A stretch of DNA of 64,000 bases from Burkholderia sp. BCC1644. GTDB lineage: Bacteria; Pseudomonadota; Gammaproteobacteria; Burkholderiales; Burkholderiaceae. The notes beneath the pieces were generated by a model that made no database searches, was not told the origin of the DNA, and was given only the letters and a program-made list of their open reading frames with translations. This document shows positions 54,209 to 62,796 of the stretch, piece after piece. Each line of letters opens with the position of its first letter. Within the stretch, counting starts at the first letter, position 1. Both the position numbers and the translations under genes were made by a program. The stretch is taken from contig NZ_CADFEI010000005.1 of assembly GCF_902833225.1 (NCBI RefSeq), positions 414,011 to 478,010 of the forward strand, in the 5' to 3' direction.

Positions 54209-55956
54209 CGTTCGACCTCCGGCAGCAGGTCGAGCGCCGTGTCGAGTGCGACCGGCGTGCCGCGCAGCAACGCATCGAACGCGGCCGATTCGTCGTCGCG
54301 CGACGCCGGCGCGAGCGGATCGACCGGCAGCAGCTTGTGGCGCACGATCAGGTGCGCGAGCGCGAGACGCCGGAAGTCCGGTGCAAGACGCACGCCCTCG
54401 CAGGCCATCAGCACGGCCGCGCTCGCGTAGTACAGCGCGGACGCGGCCTGCCGCACGCGAGCGTCGTCGCCTTCCGCCGCGACCCGCGCAAGTGCGTCGC
54501 AGGCGCGCGCGAGAATGCGCCGCAGCGCCGCGCGGCTCGCATCGGGCAGCGGCGCCGCGCCGAGCCGGTCGCCAAGGAACGCGCGCAGCGCATCGAGTGC
54601 GTGCTCGCGCTGCGCGGCCCGTGCGACGTCCAGCGCGACGATGTTGCTCGTGCCTTCCCAGATCGAGCCGAGATGCGCATCGCGCACGATGCGCGCGTCG
54701 CTCCATTCCTCGATGTAGCCGGTGCCGCCACGCACTTCCATCGCATCGCCCGTCACGCGGCGCGCGTCGCGGCATGCGCGAAACTTGATCAGCGGCGTCA
54801 GGATCCGCACGCAGCGCGCGGCCTGCTCGTCACCCGCGTCGGCCTGCGGCAGCAGCAGCGCAATCTGCATGAACATCGCGCGCGCGGCCTCGGCCGGCAG
54901 CAGCATCTTCATCAGCTGGCGCTGCATCAGCGGCATCTCGATCAGCTTGCGGCCGAACGCCTCGCGATGTGCGGCGACGTGCAGCGCCTCGTTCAACGCG
55001 CGCCGCATCAGCCCCGCCGCGCGCACGCCGTTCGACAGCCGCGACATGTTGATCATGTCGGCCATCTGGTGAAAACCGCGGCCGATCTCGCCGATCAGGA
55101 ACGCCTGCGCGCCGTCGAGCGCGATCTCGCCGCTCGCCATCGAACGGCTGCCGAGCTTGTCCTTCAGGCGCACGATCCGGTAGCGGTTGCGCGTGCCGTC
55201 CGGCAACGTCTTCGGCAGCAGGAACAGCGCAAGGCCCTTGATGCCGTCCGGCGCGCCGTCGGGCCGCGCGAGGACCATCGCGAGATCGGCGTCCGCGTTC
55301 GAGCAGAACCATTTGTCGCCGGTCAGGCGCCAGACGGTCTCGCCGTGTGCGTCCGTCTCGCGCACTGCGCGCGTCGCGATCCGGGCGACGTCGGAGCCGG
55401 CCGCCTGCTCGGTCATGAACATCGCGCCCTGATACAGCGTGTCGAAGTCGCGCGATGCAAGCATCGGCAGGTAACGCGCGACAAGCGCCGGATCGCCGAA
55501 GCGGCGCAGCGTGCGCGTCAGCGAGTCGGTCATGCTGACCGGGCAGCACAGCCCGAACTCCGCCTGCACGAACAGGAACGTCAGCGCGTACTTGACGAGC
55601 GGCGGCACGGATTCCGGCCCGTGGCTCAGCGATGCGAGCCCGAGCTCCGCATAGGCAACGCGTTCGAGCGCGACGTACGCGGGATCCTTGTCGATCCGCT
55701 GCACGGCCTCGCCGCGCCGGTTGCGATGCTCGAGCACGGGCGGGTGCTTGTCCGCGCGCGATGCCCACTCGTCGAGCTCGCCCGACACGCGTGCGCCGAG
55801 CGCGCGCAGCCGCGGCTCGAGTTCGGCATAGTGCGCGTCGCCGAGATGCAGCTTCAGCAACGCGCCGAGGTCGGGATCGGTGGAGAAGAAATTGATGCCC
55901 CGACTGTCGGGGATGTTGGATGCGCCGGCGTCCGGCGTGCGAGCGGTGTCGTTCAT
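54205..55956 (-). CDS. acyl-CoA dehydrogenase family protein, long type
   Basis: A 583-residue flavoenzyme, longer than usual acyl-CoA dehydrogenases (about 390). Core motifs are PVSMTDSLTRTLRRFG near 145, YQGAMFMTEQAAGSDVARI near 185 (FAD/substrate loop), WFCSNADADLAMVLAR near 225 and GGTGYIEEWSDARIVRD near 410, followed by GSIWEGTSNIVALDV. The extra part after about 430 matches the long C-terminal class. It oxidises an acyl-CoA of unknown chain. GGAG precedes ATG 55956. It begins an operon with the CoA-transferase and transporter, divergent from a LysR gene. Confidence 0.92.
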   Translation of the reverse strand: MNDTARTPDAGASNIPDSRGINFFSTDPDLGALLKLHLGDAHYAELEPRLRALGARVSGELDEWASRADKHPPVLEHRNRRGEAVQRIDKDPAYVALERVAYAELGLASLSHGPESVPPLVKYALTFLFVQAEFGLCCPVSMTDSLTRTLRRFGDPALVARYLPMLASRDFDTLYQGAMFMTEQAAGSDVARIATRAVRETDAHGETVWRLTGDKWFCSNADADLAMVLARPDGAPDGIKGLALFLLPKTLPDGTRNRYRIVRLKDKLGSRSMASGEIALDGAQAFLIGEIGRGFHQMADMINMSRLSNGVRAAGLMRRALNEALHVAAHREAFGRKLIEMPLMQRQLMKMLLPAEAARAMFMQIALLLPQADAGDEQAARCVRILTPLIKFRACRDARRVTGDAMEVRGGTGYIEEWSDARIVRDAHLGSIWEGTSNIVALDVARAAQREHALDALRAFLGDRLGAAPLPDASRAALRRILARACDALARVAAEGDDARVRQAASALYYASAAVLMACEGVRLAPDFRRLALAHLIVRHKLLPVDPLAPASRDDESAAFDALLRGTPVALDTALDLLPEVER

Positions 55957-56052
55957 GCGTGCGTCTCCTGGGTTGCCTGCACGTCGGCTGGAGGCGCCGC
56001 CGCGGCGCCCGGCCAGTCCCGCGCAAAGCCTTCCGCAGAGCGTAGGCGTGCG

Positions 56053-56107
56053 ATCGATAAGCGTCCAATACAGGATTTATCCGGTACGATAGATATCGCT
56101 TATCGAT
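56053..56107. promoter_or_regulatory. LysR-type inverted-repeat operator in the divergent region
   Basis: ATCGATAAGCG (56053-56063) and its exact reverse complement CGCTTATCGAT (56097-56107) are 33 bases apart. Between them GGATTTATCC (56073-56082) is a shorter inverted repeat. The right arm lies 22 bases before the LysR start. The spacing is wide, as expected for a LysR tetramer that bends DNA. Confidence 0.62.
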
Positions 56108-56129
56108 GCCGACGCCGGGAGGAGACACC

Positions 56130-57032
56130 ATGGAACTGAGGCAGTTGCGCTACTTCGTGGCGGTCGCCGAGGAACTGCATTTCGGGCGCGCCGCGAAGCG
56201 CCTGTTCATCTCGCAGCCCGCGCTGAGTTTCGACATCCGCAAGTTCGAGGACGCGCTCGGCGTGCAATTGTTCTCGCGCACCAACAAGACCGTCGCGCTG
56301 ACCAACGCGGGTGAGGTGCTGCTCGGCGAAGCGCGCCGGCTGCTGCTGCAGGCGGCCGAAGCCGAGCGTCTGACGGTGCGCTCGGCTTCAGGCCTCGCGG
56401 GGCGGCTGCGGATCGGCTTCGTCCATTCGATGCTGTATCGCGGGCTGCCCGATGCGGTGCGGCGCTTCGAGGCCGACTACCCGGGCGTCGAGGTCGTGCT
56501 GAGCGAAATGAACACGCAGGCGCAGGTGCAGGCGATCCAGCGCGGCCAGATCGATCTCGGCTACGCGCACTGGGGCCACTTCCCGCCCGAGGTCGAATCG
56601 GTACCCGTCTATGCGGAGCCGTTCGTGTGCTGCCTGCCGGCCACGCATCCGCTCGCTCGGCGCAAGCAGGTCGCGCTCGCCGCGCTCGCGACGGAACCGT
56701 TCATCCTGTTTCCGCGCGAAGCGGCGCCGCACTATCACGACCTGATCATCGCGCAGTGCGTGAACGCGGGATTCAGTCCGCTGATCCGCCACGAAGCGCG
56801 GCTGTGGCAGACGATCCTGTCGATGATCGAGTTCGGGATGGGCGTCGCGCTGGTGCCGCGCGTGCTGCAACAGGCAAAGAGCGACCGGCTCGCGTTCCGG
56901 CCGCTGAAGGATGCGTCGCTCGAATCGCGCACGCTCGCGTTGAAGCGCAGCGGCACCGCCGAGCCGGTCGCGCTGCGCTTCGCCGACTACGTGCGCGCAT
57001 CGATCGACGGGCTGCCCGCGCTCGCGGGCTGA
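56130..57032 (+). CDS. LysR-family transcriptional regulator
   Basis: A 300-residue regulator. The N-terminal HTH covers MELRQLRYFVAVAEELHFGR to FISQPALSFDIRKFEDALG, with LFSRTNKTVALTNAGEVLL following. The effector domain (about 90-295) is LysR-like, with GRLRIGFVHSMLYRGLPDA. GGAGGAGA lies 5 bases before ATG 56130. The gene is divergent from the acyl-CoA dehydrogenase operon, and the inverted repeat between them is its likely binding site. The inducer is unknown. Confidence 0.93.
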   Translation: MELRQLRYFVAVAEELHFGRAAKRLFISQPALSFDIRKFEDALGVQLFSRTNKTVALTNAGEVLLGEARRLLLQAAEAERLTVRSASGLAGRLRIGFVHSMLYRGLPDAVRRFEADYPGVEVVLSEMNTQAQVQAIQRGQIDLGYAHWGHFPPEVESVPVYAEPFVCCLPATHPLARRKQVALAALATEPFILFPREAAPHYHDLIIAQCVNAGFSPLIRHEARLWQTILSMIEFGMGVALVPRVLQQAKSDRLAFRPLKDASLESRTLALKRSGTAEPVALRFADYVRASIDGLPALAG

Positions 57033-57053
57033 GCGCGCGCGCCCGCCTCTACG

Positions 57054-58475
57054 TCACGACTTCGCGCCGGGCTGCAGCACCGGCTGCGCGCGTCGATACC
57101 ACACCGCATACACGACCGACAGCGCAACCAGGAACGGAATGCCGAAGATCAGCGTCATGTGGAATTCCGCCGTGAAGTAGGTCGTCACCATCACCGCGAG
57201 CATCAAGCCTGCGCCGAGCAACGTCAGCAGCGGAAAACCGCGCATCCGGAACGCGGGCGCCGGCAGGCCGAGCGCCGCGCGACGACGCCGGAAGCAGTAG
57301 TGTGTGACGAAGATCATCATCCACGTGAACAGCGCGCCGAACATCGACACGGCCATCATGATCGTGAACGACGCGTCCGGATACAACACGCTCAGCACGG
57401 TCGCAAGCGCGATGCCGAGCGTCGACAGCATCAGCGCGCCGAACGGTACGCCGCGTGCGTTCACTTCCCCGAGCGCCTTCGGCGCATGCCCCGCACGCGA
57501 CAGGCTGAACATCATCCGCGTCGTGATGTAGAGCTGGCTGTTCATCGCGGACAGCGCGGCGATCAGCACGACGAAGTTGATCAGTCCGGCCGCGCCCGGC
57601 AGGTGGATGGCCTCCATCACCTTCACGAACGGGCTTTCGTCGCGCCCCGCCGCCGTCCACGGCACGATCGCGAGCATCAGCGCGAGCGTGACGAGGTAGA
57701 ACAGCACGAGCCGCACGATCGTCGAGCGGAACGCACGCGTGACCGCGCGCTCGGGATCCTCGGCTTCACCGGCCGCGACCGCGATCATCTCGATGCTCAG
57801 GTAGCTGAAGATCGACACGATCACCGCGACCCAGGTGCCCCACGCCCCCTTCGGAAAAAAGCCGCCGTGCTCCGTGTAATGATGGAATCCCGCGCGTGCC
57901 GCGCCGTCGCCGACCAACCCCGGATTGCCGAACACGACATAGGCGCCGAGCACGATGAAGCCGACGATCGCCGCGATCTTCACGACCGAGAAGCCGTACT
58001 CGACCGCGCCGAACACATCGACGCTGCGCGCGTTGACGAACACCAGCAGCGCGGAGAACCCGACGATCCACAGCCAGCCCGGCACGCCCGGCAACCAGTA
58101 CTTCATGTACAGCGCGATCGCCGTGACCTCGGTGCCGACCGCGAGCACGATGCACGCCCAGTACGCGTAGCGCACGAGGAACCCGGCCCACGGGCTCACG
58201 TAATGTTCGGCGTATGCGCCGAACGAACCGGAGGTCGGGTGCGCGACCGTCATCTCGGCGAGGCAGCCCATCAGCAGCAGCGAGATGAACGCGCCGATCG
58301 CGTAGCTGACGAGCACGCTCGGGCCCGCGAAGCCGATCGCGAAGCCGCTGCCGAGAAAGAGGCCGGTGCCGATGGCACCGCCGATCGCGATCATCGCCAT
58401 CTGCCGTGCGGAAAGCGTGCGGCGCAGGCCTTGCTCGCGCGCCGCGATATGCTGGAATTGCCCTTCTGTTTGCAT
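57054..58475 (-). CDS. amino-acid permease, APC superfamily
   Basis: A 473-residue permease of the AAT family with 12 hydrophobic segments. The first carries IAIGGAIGTGLFLGSGFAIG, the substrate-binding glycine motif. HPTSGSFGAYAEHYVSPWAGF is the usual loop. Later segments include VIVSIFSYLSIEMIAVAAGE. Homologues carry proline, aromatic or basic amino acids; the exact substrate cannot be named. I start at ATG 58475 (MQTEGQFQHIAAREQ). It is on the same strand as porin, ridA and aminotransferase genes, with a 91-base gap. Confidence 0.9.
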   Translation of the reverse strand: MQTEGQFQHIAAREQGLRRTLSARQMAMIAIGGAIGTGLFLGSGFAIGFAGPSVLVSYAIGAFISLLLMGCLAEMTVAHPTSGSFGAYAEHYVSPWAGFLVRYAYWACIVLAVGTEVTAIALYMKYWLPGVPGWLWIVGFSALLVFVNARSVDVFGAVEYGFSVVKIAAIVGFIVLGAYVVFGNPGLVGDGAARAGFHHYTEHGGFFPKGAWGTWVAVIVSIFSYLSIEMIAVAAGEAEDPERAVTRAFRSTIVRLVLFYLVTLALMLAIVPWTAAGRDESPFVKVMEAIHLPGAAGLINFVVLIAALSAMNSQLYITTRMMFSLSRAGHAPKALGEVNARGVPFGALMLSTLGIALATVLSVLYPDASFTIMMAVSMFGALFTWMMIFVTHYCFRRRRAALGLPAPAFRMRGFPLLTLLGAGLMLAVMVTTYFTAEFHMTLIFGIPFLVALSVVYAVWYRRAQPVLQPGAKS

Positions 58476-58566
58476 CGAATGACCTCGTTCGAAAGCGATT
58501 GTCCGGCCGGAATGTCGACGGCGCGCGGCCCGGCGCCGGACCGGCCGGCCGCCGCGCGCCGCGGGC

Positions 58567-59637
58567 TCAGAACATGTGGCGCAGGCCGGCCGCAACGCCC
58601 GTCTGGTTGCCGCGTCCGGGCATTTCAGTGAACGCGCCGCCCGTCACGCGGTTGTAGTCGACCGTCGCGTAGACCTGCGTTGCCTTCGACAAAGCGTACT
58701 CGGCCTCGAGCACGCCCGTGTAGCGCTTGCCGCCGTTCCCGGCCACGCCGTTGACGTTGCGGATGTCGTCGTAATACGCGACGCCCGTCACCGACACGGC
58801 CGGCGTGACCTTGACGCTCGCGCCCGTATAGAAGATCGCGTCGCGACGCGGGTTGTCCGCGAACGCACCGTAGGTCACGTCGCGGTCCGGCGCGTTCAGC
58901 AGTTGCTGGTCGAGCATGCCCGTGCGGTCGATGCCGCCGAGATAGCCCGCGTACAGCGTCGCCGCGCCGAACGCGTAGCGTGCGCCCGCGCCCCACGCCT
59001 GCTGCGCGCGGCTGTTCAGGTCCCGCACCTGCTGGTAGGTCGCGCCGACCATCAGCCCGCCCTGCGTGTACGACACGTGCGTGCCCCAGTACGCATTCGC
59101 GCCGAGGCTGCCCGCGACACCGCCGAAGCCGTAGCTCGCGCCGACGTTCAACCCGCCGAACGTGCCGTCGTAGCTGACGACGTTGCTCGCACGGCCTTGC
59201 GTGAGAAAATACGGCCACATGTTGGCCGTATAGTTGCCGACCGTCAGCGGATCGAGATCGCCGAACAGGTTGAACGCCTCGGTCGCCTGGCGGCCGAGTT
59301 TCACGGTACCCCAGTCGCTCGCAAGACCGACATACGCGTAGCGGCCGAACAGCGCGCCGTCGAGCTGCCCGTTCTGCGGCTCGAAGCCGCTCTCGAGCTG
59401 GAAGATCGCCTTCAGGCCGCCGCCGAGCGCTTCGCTGCCCTTCAGCCCCCAGCGGCTGTTCGTGATCGCGCCGTTGGTCATCTGCACGCTTGCACCGTTC
59501 GACGCATCGGCATGCGTCGTGTAGCGAATGCTCTGGTCGACGATCCCGTACAGCGTCACGCTGTTCTGCGCCATCGCGCCGCTCGCGGCAAGCGCACTCG
59601 CCATCATTGGCAGTGCGAATCGATTGATTGTCCTCAT
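58567..59637 (-). CDS. gram-negative porin
   Basis: A 356-residue outer-membrane porin. The signal peptide spans about 22 residues (MRTINRFALPMMASALAASG to AMA). The mature start QNSVTLYGIVDQSIRYTTH is the hallmark of betaproteobacterial porins, and GVAAGLRHMF at the end has the terminal Phe needed for outer-membrane insertion. SRWGLKGSEALGGGLKAIF near residue 60 and the GRYAYVGLASDWGTVKLGRQ stretch are typical. GGAGGAG lies 3 bases before ATG 59637. It sits between an aminotransferase-ridA pair and a permease, and may raise uptake of their substrate. Confidence 0.92.
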   Translation of the reverse strand: MRTINRFALPMMASALAASGAMAQNSVTLYGIVDQSIRYTTHADASNGASVQMTNGAITNSRWGLKGSEALGGGLKAIFQLESGFEPQNGQLDGALFGRYAYVGLASDWGTVKLGRQATEAFNLFGDLDPLTVGNYTANMWPYFLTQGRASNVVSYDGTFGGLNVGASYGFGGVAGSLGANAYWGTHVSYTQGGLMVGATYQQVRDLNSRAQQAWGAGARYAFGAATLYAGYLGGIDRTGMLDQQLLNAPDRDVTYGAFADNPRRDAIFYTGASVKVTPAVSVTGVAYYDDIRNVNGVAGNGGKRYTGVLEAEYALSKATQVYATVDYNRVTGGAFTEMPGRGNQTGVAAGLRHMF

Positions 59638-59707
59638 GTTCTCCTCCAGTCCTGTTGTCGTTGGTCGATGATTGCGAGACTGCACACCGCGCAATGCGGC
59701 GTTCCTG

Positions 59708-60094
59708 CTAGGTGCGTGCCACGGGCAGCGCGACGTACGCGACGAGTTCGACGCGCATCGCCGGATGCGCGAAACCCTGCACACCGACGCACGTCCGGTT
59801 CGGATACGGTTCGCGGAAGTGGCGCCGGTATTCGGCGTCGAATTCGGGCATCGCCTTCACGTCGGACAGGTAGACGAGCACCTGCGCGACGTCGTCCATC
59901 GTCGCGCCGGCCGCCGCGACGGCCTTCGCGAGATTCGCGAGCGTGATGCGCGCCTGTTCGGTCATCGTGTCGCCGGCGATCGCACCGGATGCGTCGACCG
60001 GCCCGTGCCCCGTAAACATCAACCCGCCAGCGCGGGTCGCCCACGAGAATGGTTGTGCAAGCTGCGGCAGGTCGACCGGGATCGTTTCAGCCAT
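59708..60094 (-). CDS. RidA family protein (enamine/imine deaminase)
   Basis: A 128-residue protein of the RidA/YjgF family. Members hydrolyse reactive enamines and imines made by PLP enzymes. The pattern fits: FSWATRAGGLMFTGHGPVD near residue 20, LANLAKAVAAAGATMDDVAQ near 55, YLSDVKAMPEFDAEYRRHF near 75 and PNRTCVGVQGFAHPAMRVEL at the end. The catalytic Arg of RidA lies within the PNRTCVGV motif. AAGGAGG is 6 bases before ATG 60094. It starts 31 bases after the aromatic aminotransferase gene, a typical PLP-enzyme partner. Confidence 0.9.
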   Translation of the reverse strand: MAETIPVDLPQLAQPFSWATRAGGLMFTGHGPVDASGAIAGDTMTEQARITLANLAKAVAAAGATMDDVAQVLVYLSDVKAMPEFDAEYRRHFREPYPNRTCVGVQGFAHPAMRVELVAYVALPVART

Positions 60095-60125
60095 CGTGTC
60101 CTCCTTGTGATCGGGGCCGGGACAT

Positions 60126-61340
60126 TCACGCGGCCTGCCGCGACGCGCCGCCGAGCACATCGGCGATCGCGTTCGCGACGTGGTCGACGTTCGCATCGTT
60201 CAGGCCCGCGATGCACATGCGGCCGGAGCGCAGCAGATAGACGCCGTGCGATGCACGCAACCGGTCGACGTCGGTCGCGGCCATGCCCGTGTAGCTGAAC
60301 ATCCCGCGCTGCGCGACGAGTGCGTCGAACGCACGGTCCGGCAGCCGCGCGTCGAGCCGCGCCTTCAGTTCGCCGCGCATCCGCTTGATGCGCGTGCGCA
60401 CCTGCGCGACCTCGTCCTCCCAGCGCGCGCGCAGCGCGTCGTCGTTCAGCACGGTCGACACGAGTTGCGCGCCGAACAGCGGCGGGCTCGAATAGGTGCG
60501 GCGTACGCCGGCCTGCAACTGACTCAGCACCGTCGCGGCCTCGCCCGCGTTCGCGCAGACGACCGACAGCCCGCCGACGCGCTCGCCGTACAGCGAGAAG
60601 TTCTTCGAAAACGAATTGCCGACGATCGCGGGCAACCCGGCATCGACGATCGCGCGCACGGCCCATGCGTCGTCGGCGAGACCATCGCCGAAGCCCTGGT
60701 ACGCCATGTCGAGGAACGGAATCAGTCCGCGCCGCGCGAGCACGTCGATCACCGCGCGCCATGCGTCGCGGCCGAGGTCGAGCCCCGTCGGGTTGTGGCA
60801 GCACGGCTGCAGCAGCACGACGCTGCGCGCCGGCAACGCATCGAGCGCGGCAAGCATCGCGTCGACGCGGATGTCATTGCGCAATGCGTCGTAGTACGGA
60901 TACGTGTGCACGTCGAGGCCGGCGGCCGAGAAGATCACGCGATGGTTGTCCCACGTCGGGTCGCTGATCCAGATCGCACTGTCGGGGAAATAGCGCTTCA
61001 CGAATTCCGCGCCGAGCCGGATCGCGCCCGAGCCGCCGAGCGTCTGCAGCGTCGCGATGCGCCCTTCCGCGAGCGCCGCGCAGTCGTCGCCGAACACGAG
61101 GCGCTGCACGCCCTGCCGATACGCGGCAAGCCCTTCCATCGGCAGATAGGTGTGCGGCGCGCCGGCTTCGCGCAAACGCTCGGCCGCGATGCGCGTGCTG
61201 TCGAGAACCGGAATCCGGCCGGCGTCGTCGTAGTAGAGGCCGATGCTCAGGTTGACCTTGCGCGGATGCGCATCCTGCTGGAAGGCCTGGAACAGCGACA
61301 GGATCGGATCGCCCGGATAGGCGGGAATGTGTTCGTACAT
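60126..61340 (-). CDS. aromatic amino-acid aminotransferase (TyrB/AspC family)
   Basis: A 404-residue class I aminotransferase. PLP-binding features are TLGGSGAIRLGAEFVKRY near 105, LLQPCCHNPTGLDLGRDAW near 185, LDMAYQGFGDG near 220 and the Schiff-base Lys in GNSFSKNFSLYGERVGGL near 255. The Arg of substrate binding is in YSSPPLFGAQ onward to the C-terminus. The start is uncertain: ATG 61340 (MYEHIPAYPGDPIL) matches the family, while ATG 61427 would add 29 residues. Neither has a good ribosome site. It is divergent from a Lrp-type regulator. Confidence 0.9.
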   Translation of the reverse strand: MYEHIPAYPGDPILSLFQAFQQDAHPRKVNLSIGLYYDDAGRIPVLDSTRIAAERLREAGAPHTYLPMEGLAAYRQGVQRLVFGDDCAALAEGRIATLQTLGGSGAIRLGAEFVKRYFPDSAIWISDPTWDNHRVIFSAAGLDVHTYPYYDALRNDIRVDAMLAALDALPARSVVLLQPCCHNPTGLDLGRDAWRAVIDVLARRGLIPFLDMAYQGFGDGLADDAWAVRAIVDAGLPAIVGNSFSKNFSLYGERVGGLSVVCANAGEAATVLSQLQAGVRRTYSSPPLFGAQLVSTVLNDDALRARWEDEVAQVRTRIKRMRGELKARLDARLPDRAFDALVAQRGMFSYTGMAATDVDRLRASHGVYLLRSGRMCIAGLNDANVDHVANAIADVLGGASRQAA

Positions 61341-61531
61341 GGCGAAATGGCGGTAGAGGTTGAAAGCGGCGGCGCGACCGGCGGCATCACGTTGCGCCGG
61401 GACGGGCAGTCGGGACATGGGGCGCATGTTATCGAGGACGAAATAGAATGAGCTTCACTTTTCGATGACGAACCCGCCCGATTGCAGTAGAGTCTGCGGA
61501 TCCAATCTCAAAATTCACCGGATTCTGCGAA

Positions 61532-62014
61532 ATGACTCTGGATCGAACCGATATGCGGATCCTCCGGCACCTCGAACGGGACGGGCGCATCAGCAATCAG
61601 GACCTCGCGAACGCGGTCGCGCTGTCGCCGTCGGCATGCCTGCGGCGCGTGAAACTGCTGGAGGAACGCGGCGCCATTGCCGGGTATCGCTGCGCGATCG
61701 AACCGAAGAAAGTCGGCGTCGCGTTCGAGGCGCTCGTGCATGTGTCGATGCGGCCTGACGTACCCGAGTGGCACGACCGGTTCGTGGAAGCGATCCAGCA
61801 GTGGCCGGAGGTCATCGCGGCGCAGATCGTCACGGGCGGGTCGAACTACGTGCTGACGGTTCGCGCGCGCGACCTCGATCACTATTCGGATTTCGTGATC
61901 AACCAGCTGCACCGCGCCGCGGGCGTGATGTCGATCAACTCGAGCATCGTGCTCGCGACGCTCAAGCGCGACGGATCGATCCTGGATCTCGTCGAGCCGT
62001 CCGCAGCCGGCTGA
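61532..62014 (+). CDS. Lrp/AsnC-family transcriptional regulator
   Basis: A 160-residue regulator. The N-terminal HTH covers LDRTDMRILRHLERDGRISN to LSPSACLRRVKLLEERGAI. The RAM effector domain follows, with VTGGSNYVLTVRARDLDHY near residue 115. These regulators sense amino acids. It is divergent from the aromatic aminotransferase gene, so control of that operon is likely. Confidence 0.93.
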   Translation: MTLDRTDMRILRHLERDGRISNQDLANAVALSPSACLRRVKLLEERGAIAGYRCAIEPKKVGVAFEALVHVSMRPDVPEWHDRFVEAIQQWPEVIAAQIVTGGSNYVLTVRARDLDHYSDFVINQLHRAAGVMSINSSIVLATLKRDGSILDLVEPSAAG

Positions 62015-62055
62015 CCGATCGTTGCGCGGGTCTGAAAAATATTTGCAGAAAGTAC

Positions 62056-62084
62056 TTTACAGACCCTCAAAGCACTGACATAAT
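62056..62084 (+). promoter_or_regulatory. tRNA-Val promoter
   Basis: TTTACA (62056-62061), a 17-base spacer and CATAAT (62079-62084) lie 12 bases before the tRNA 5' end. Confidence 0.75.
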
Positions 62085-62096
62085 TTCAGCTTCTTT

Positions 62097-62171
62097 GGGC
62101 GGTTAGCTCAGCGGTAGAGCACTGCCTTCACACGGCAGGGGTCACTGGTTCGATCCCAGTACCGCCCACCA
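62097..62171 (+). tRNA. tRNA-Val (CAC)
   Basis: The 75-nt gene includes encoded CCA. The acceptor stem GGGCGGT pairs with ACCGCCC. The anticodon stem CTGCC/GGCAG encloses the loop TTCACAC, so the anticodon is CAC (reads GTG). The T-loop is GGTTCGATCCC. Confidence 0.95.
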
Positions 62172-62179
62172 AAGAATTC

Positions 62180-62217
62180 AAGGCCCTGCGTCTCACGACG
62201 CAGGGCCTTTTCGTTTT
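62180..62217 (+). terminator. tRNA-Val terminator
   Basis: A 13-bp perfect stem AAGGCCCTGCGTC/GACGCAGGGCCTT with loop TCAC is followed by TTCGTTTT, 8 bases after the tRNA. Confidence 0.92.
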
Positions 62218-62796
62218 GGTGCGCCAGATTCACGGCGCGGCTCCGTCATCACCTCCCCGGCGAACCTGCCTCTCGACCTCGCCCCCCCTTTCGCGACCGG
62301 CTCGTGGATTTGCGCCTGCGGAAAATCAATGCCGGTGCGGTCAACCCGCTGGCGCTCAGTGCGGTTTTCCAACAATATTGCCGCATGGCCAATCGGAATC
62401 CCGCGCAGAAACACGGTCGTTCAAACGCTGTTTGACCATGGCGTGCGTCGATTCGCCAAACACCAATAGCTCGTATCGGCTGATGCCAATCAGGCAAATG
62501 CGCTATCAGCGGCAAAATCTCCCATTTCTTCGTGCTTCGAGCGCCGCCCGATCAACGCCGCCTCCCGGTCCGGCGGACCGACAAAGATCAGACATTTCAT
62601 TCAGCCCACTTTCATGCTTTCATCACGAAAGAAAGAAAATTGCCAGTGTAATTTTTGGTAATTCTTCTGTAACATTTGTAGAAATCCGGATGCATAGAAT
62701 CCTTACACCAAATAACAACCAGCCGAATCGGCATCGCATTTAGGCACGAAATCATGACTTGCGATGGTGAGAGCTGGTGATAGAGATTGCACACCC
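62218..62796. other. AT-richer intergenic region between tRNA-Val and cysC
   Basis: From about 62590 to 62760 the base composition shifts to clearly AT-rich runs, unlike the rest of the window. The open frames here (for example plus 62216-62743, minus 62249-62515) look random: no domain, no ribosome site. I see no repeat of the tRNA 3' end in the remaining sequence. A -10-like TAGAAT at 62694-62699 may serve cysC, but without a good -35 box. Confidence 0.5.

Noticed and set aside
62097..62171. tRNA-Val as an attB with a duplicated 3' end downstream.
   Set aside because: No second copy of the T-arm/acceptor sequence is present up to base 64000, and no integrase gene is in the window.
62249..62515. 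An 88-codon minus ORF that briefly looked like a transposase remnant.
   Set aside because: No recognisable catalytic motif, inverted ends or target duplication.
62216..62743. A 175-codon plus ORF after tRNA-Val.
   Set aside because: No ribosome site, no domain, and composition changes along it; it reads like random sequence.
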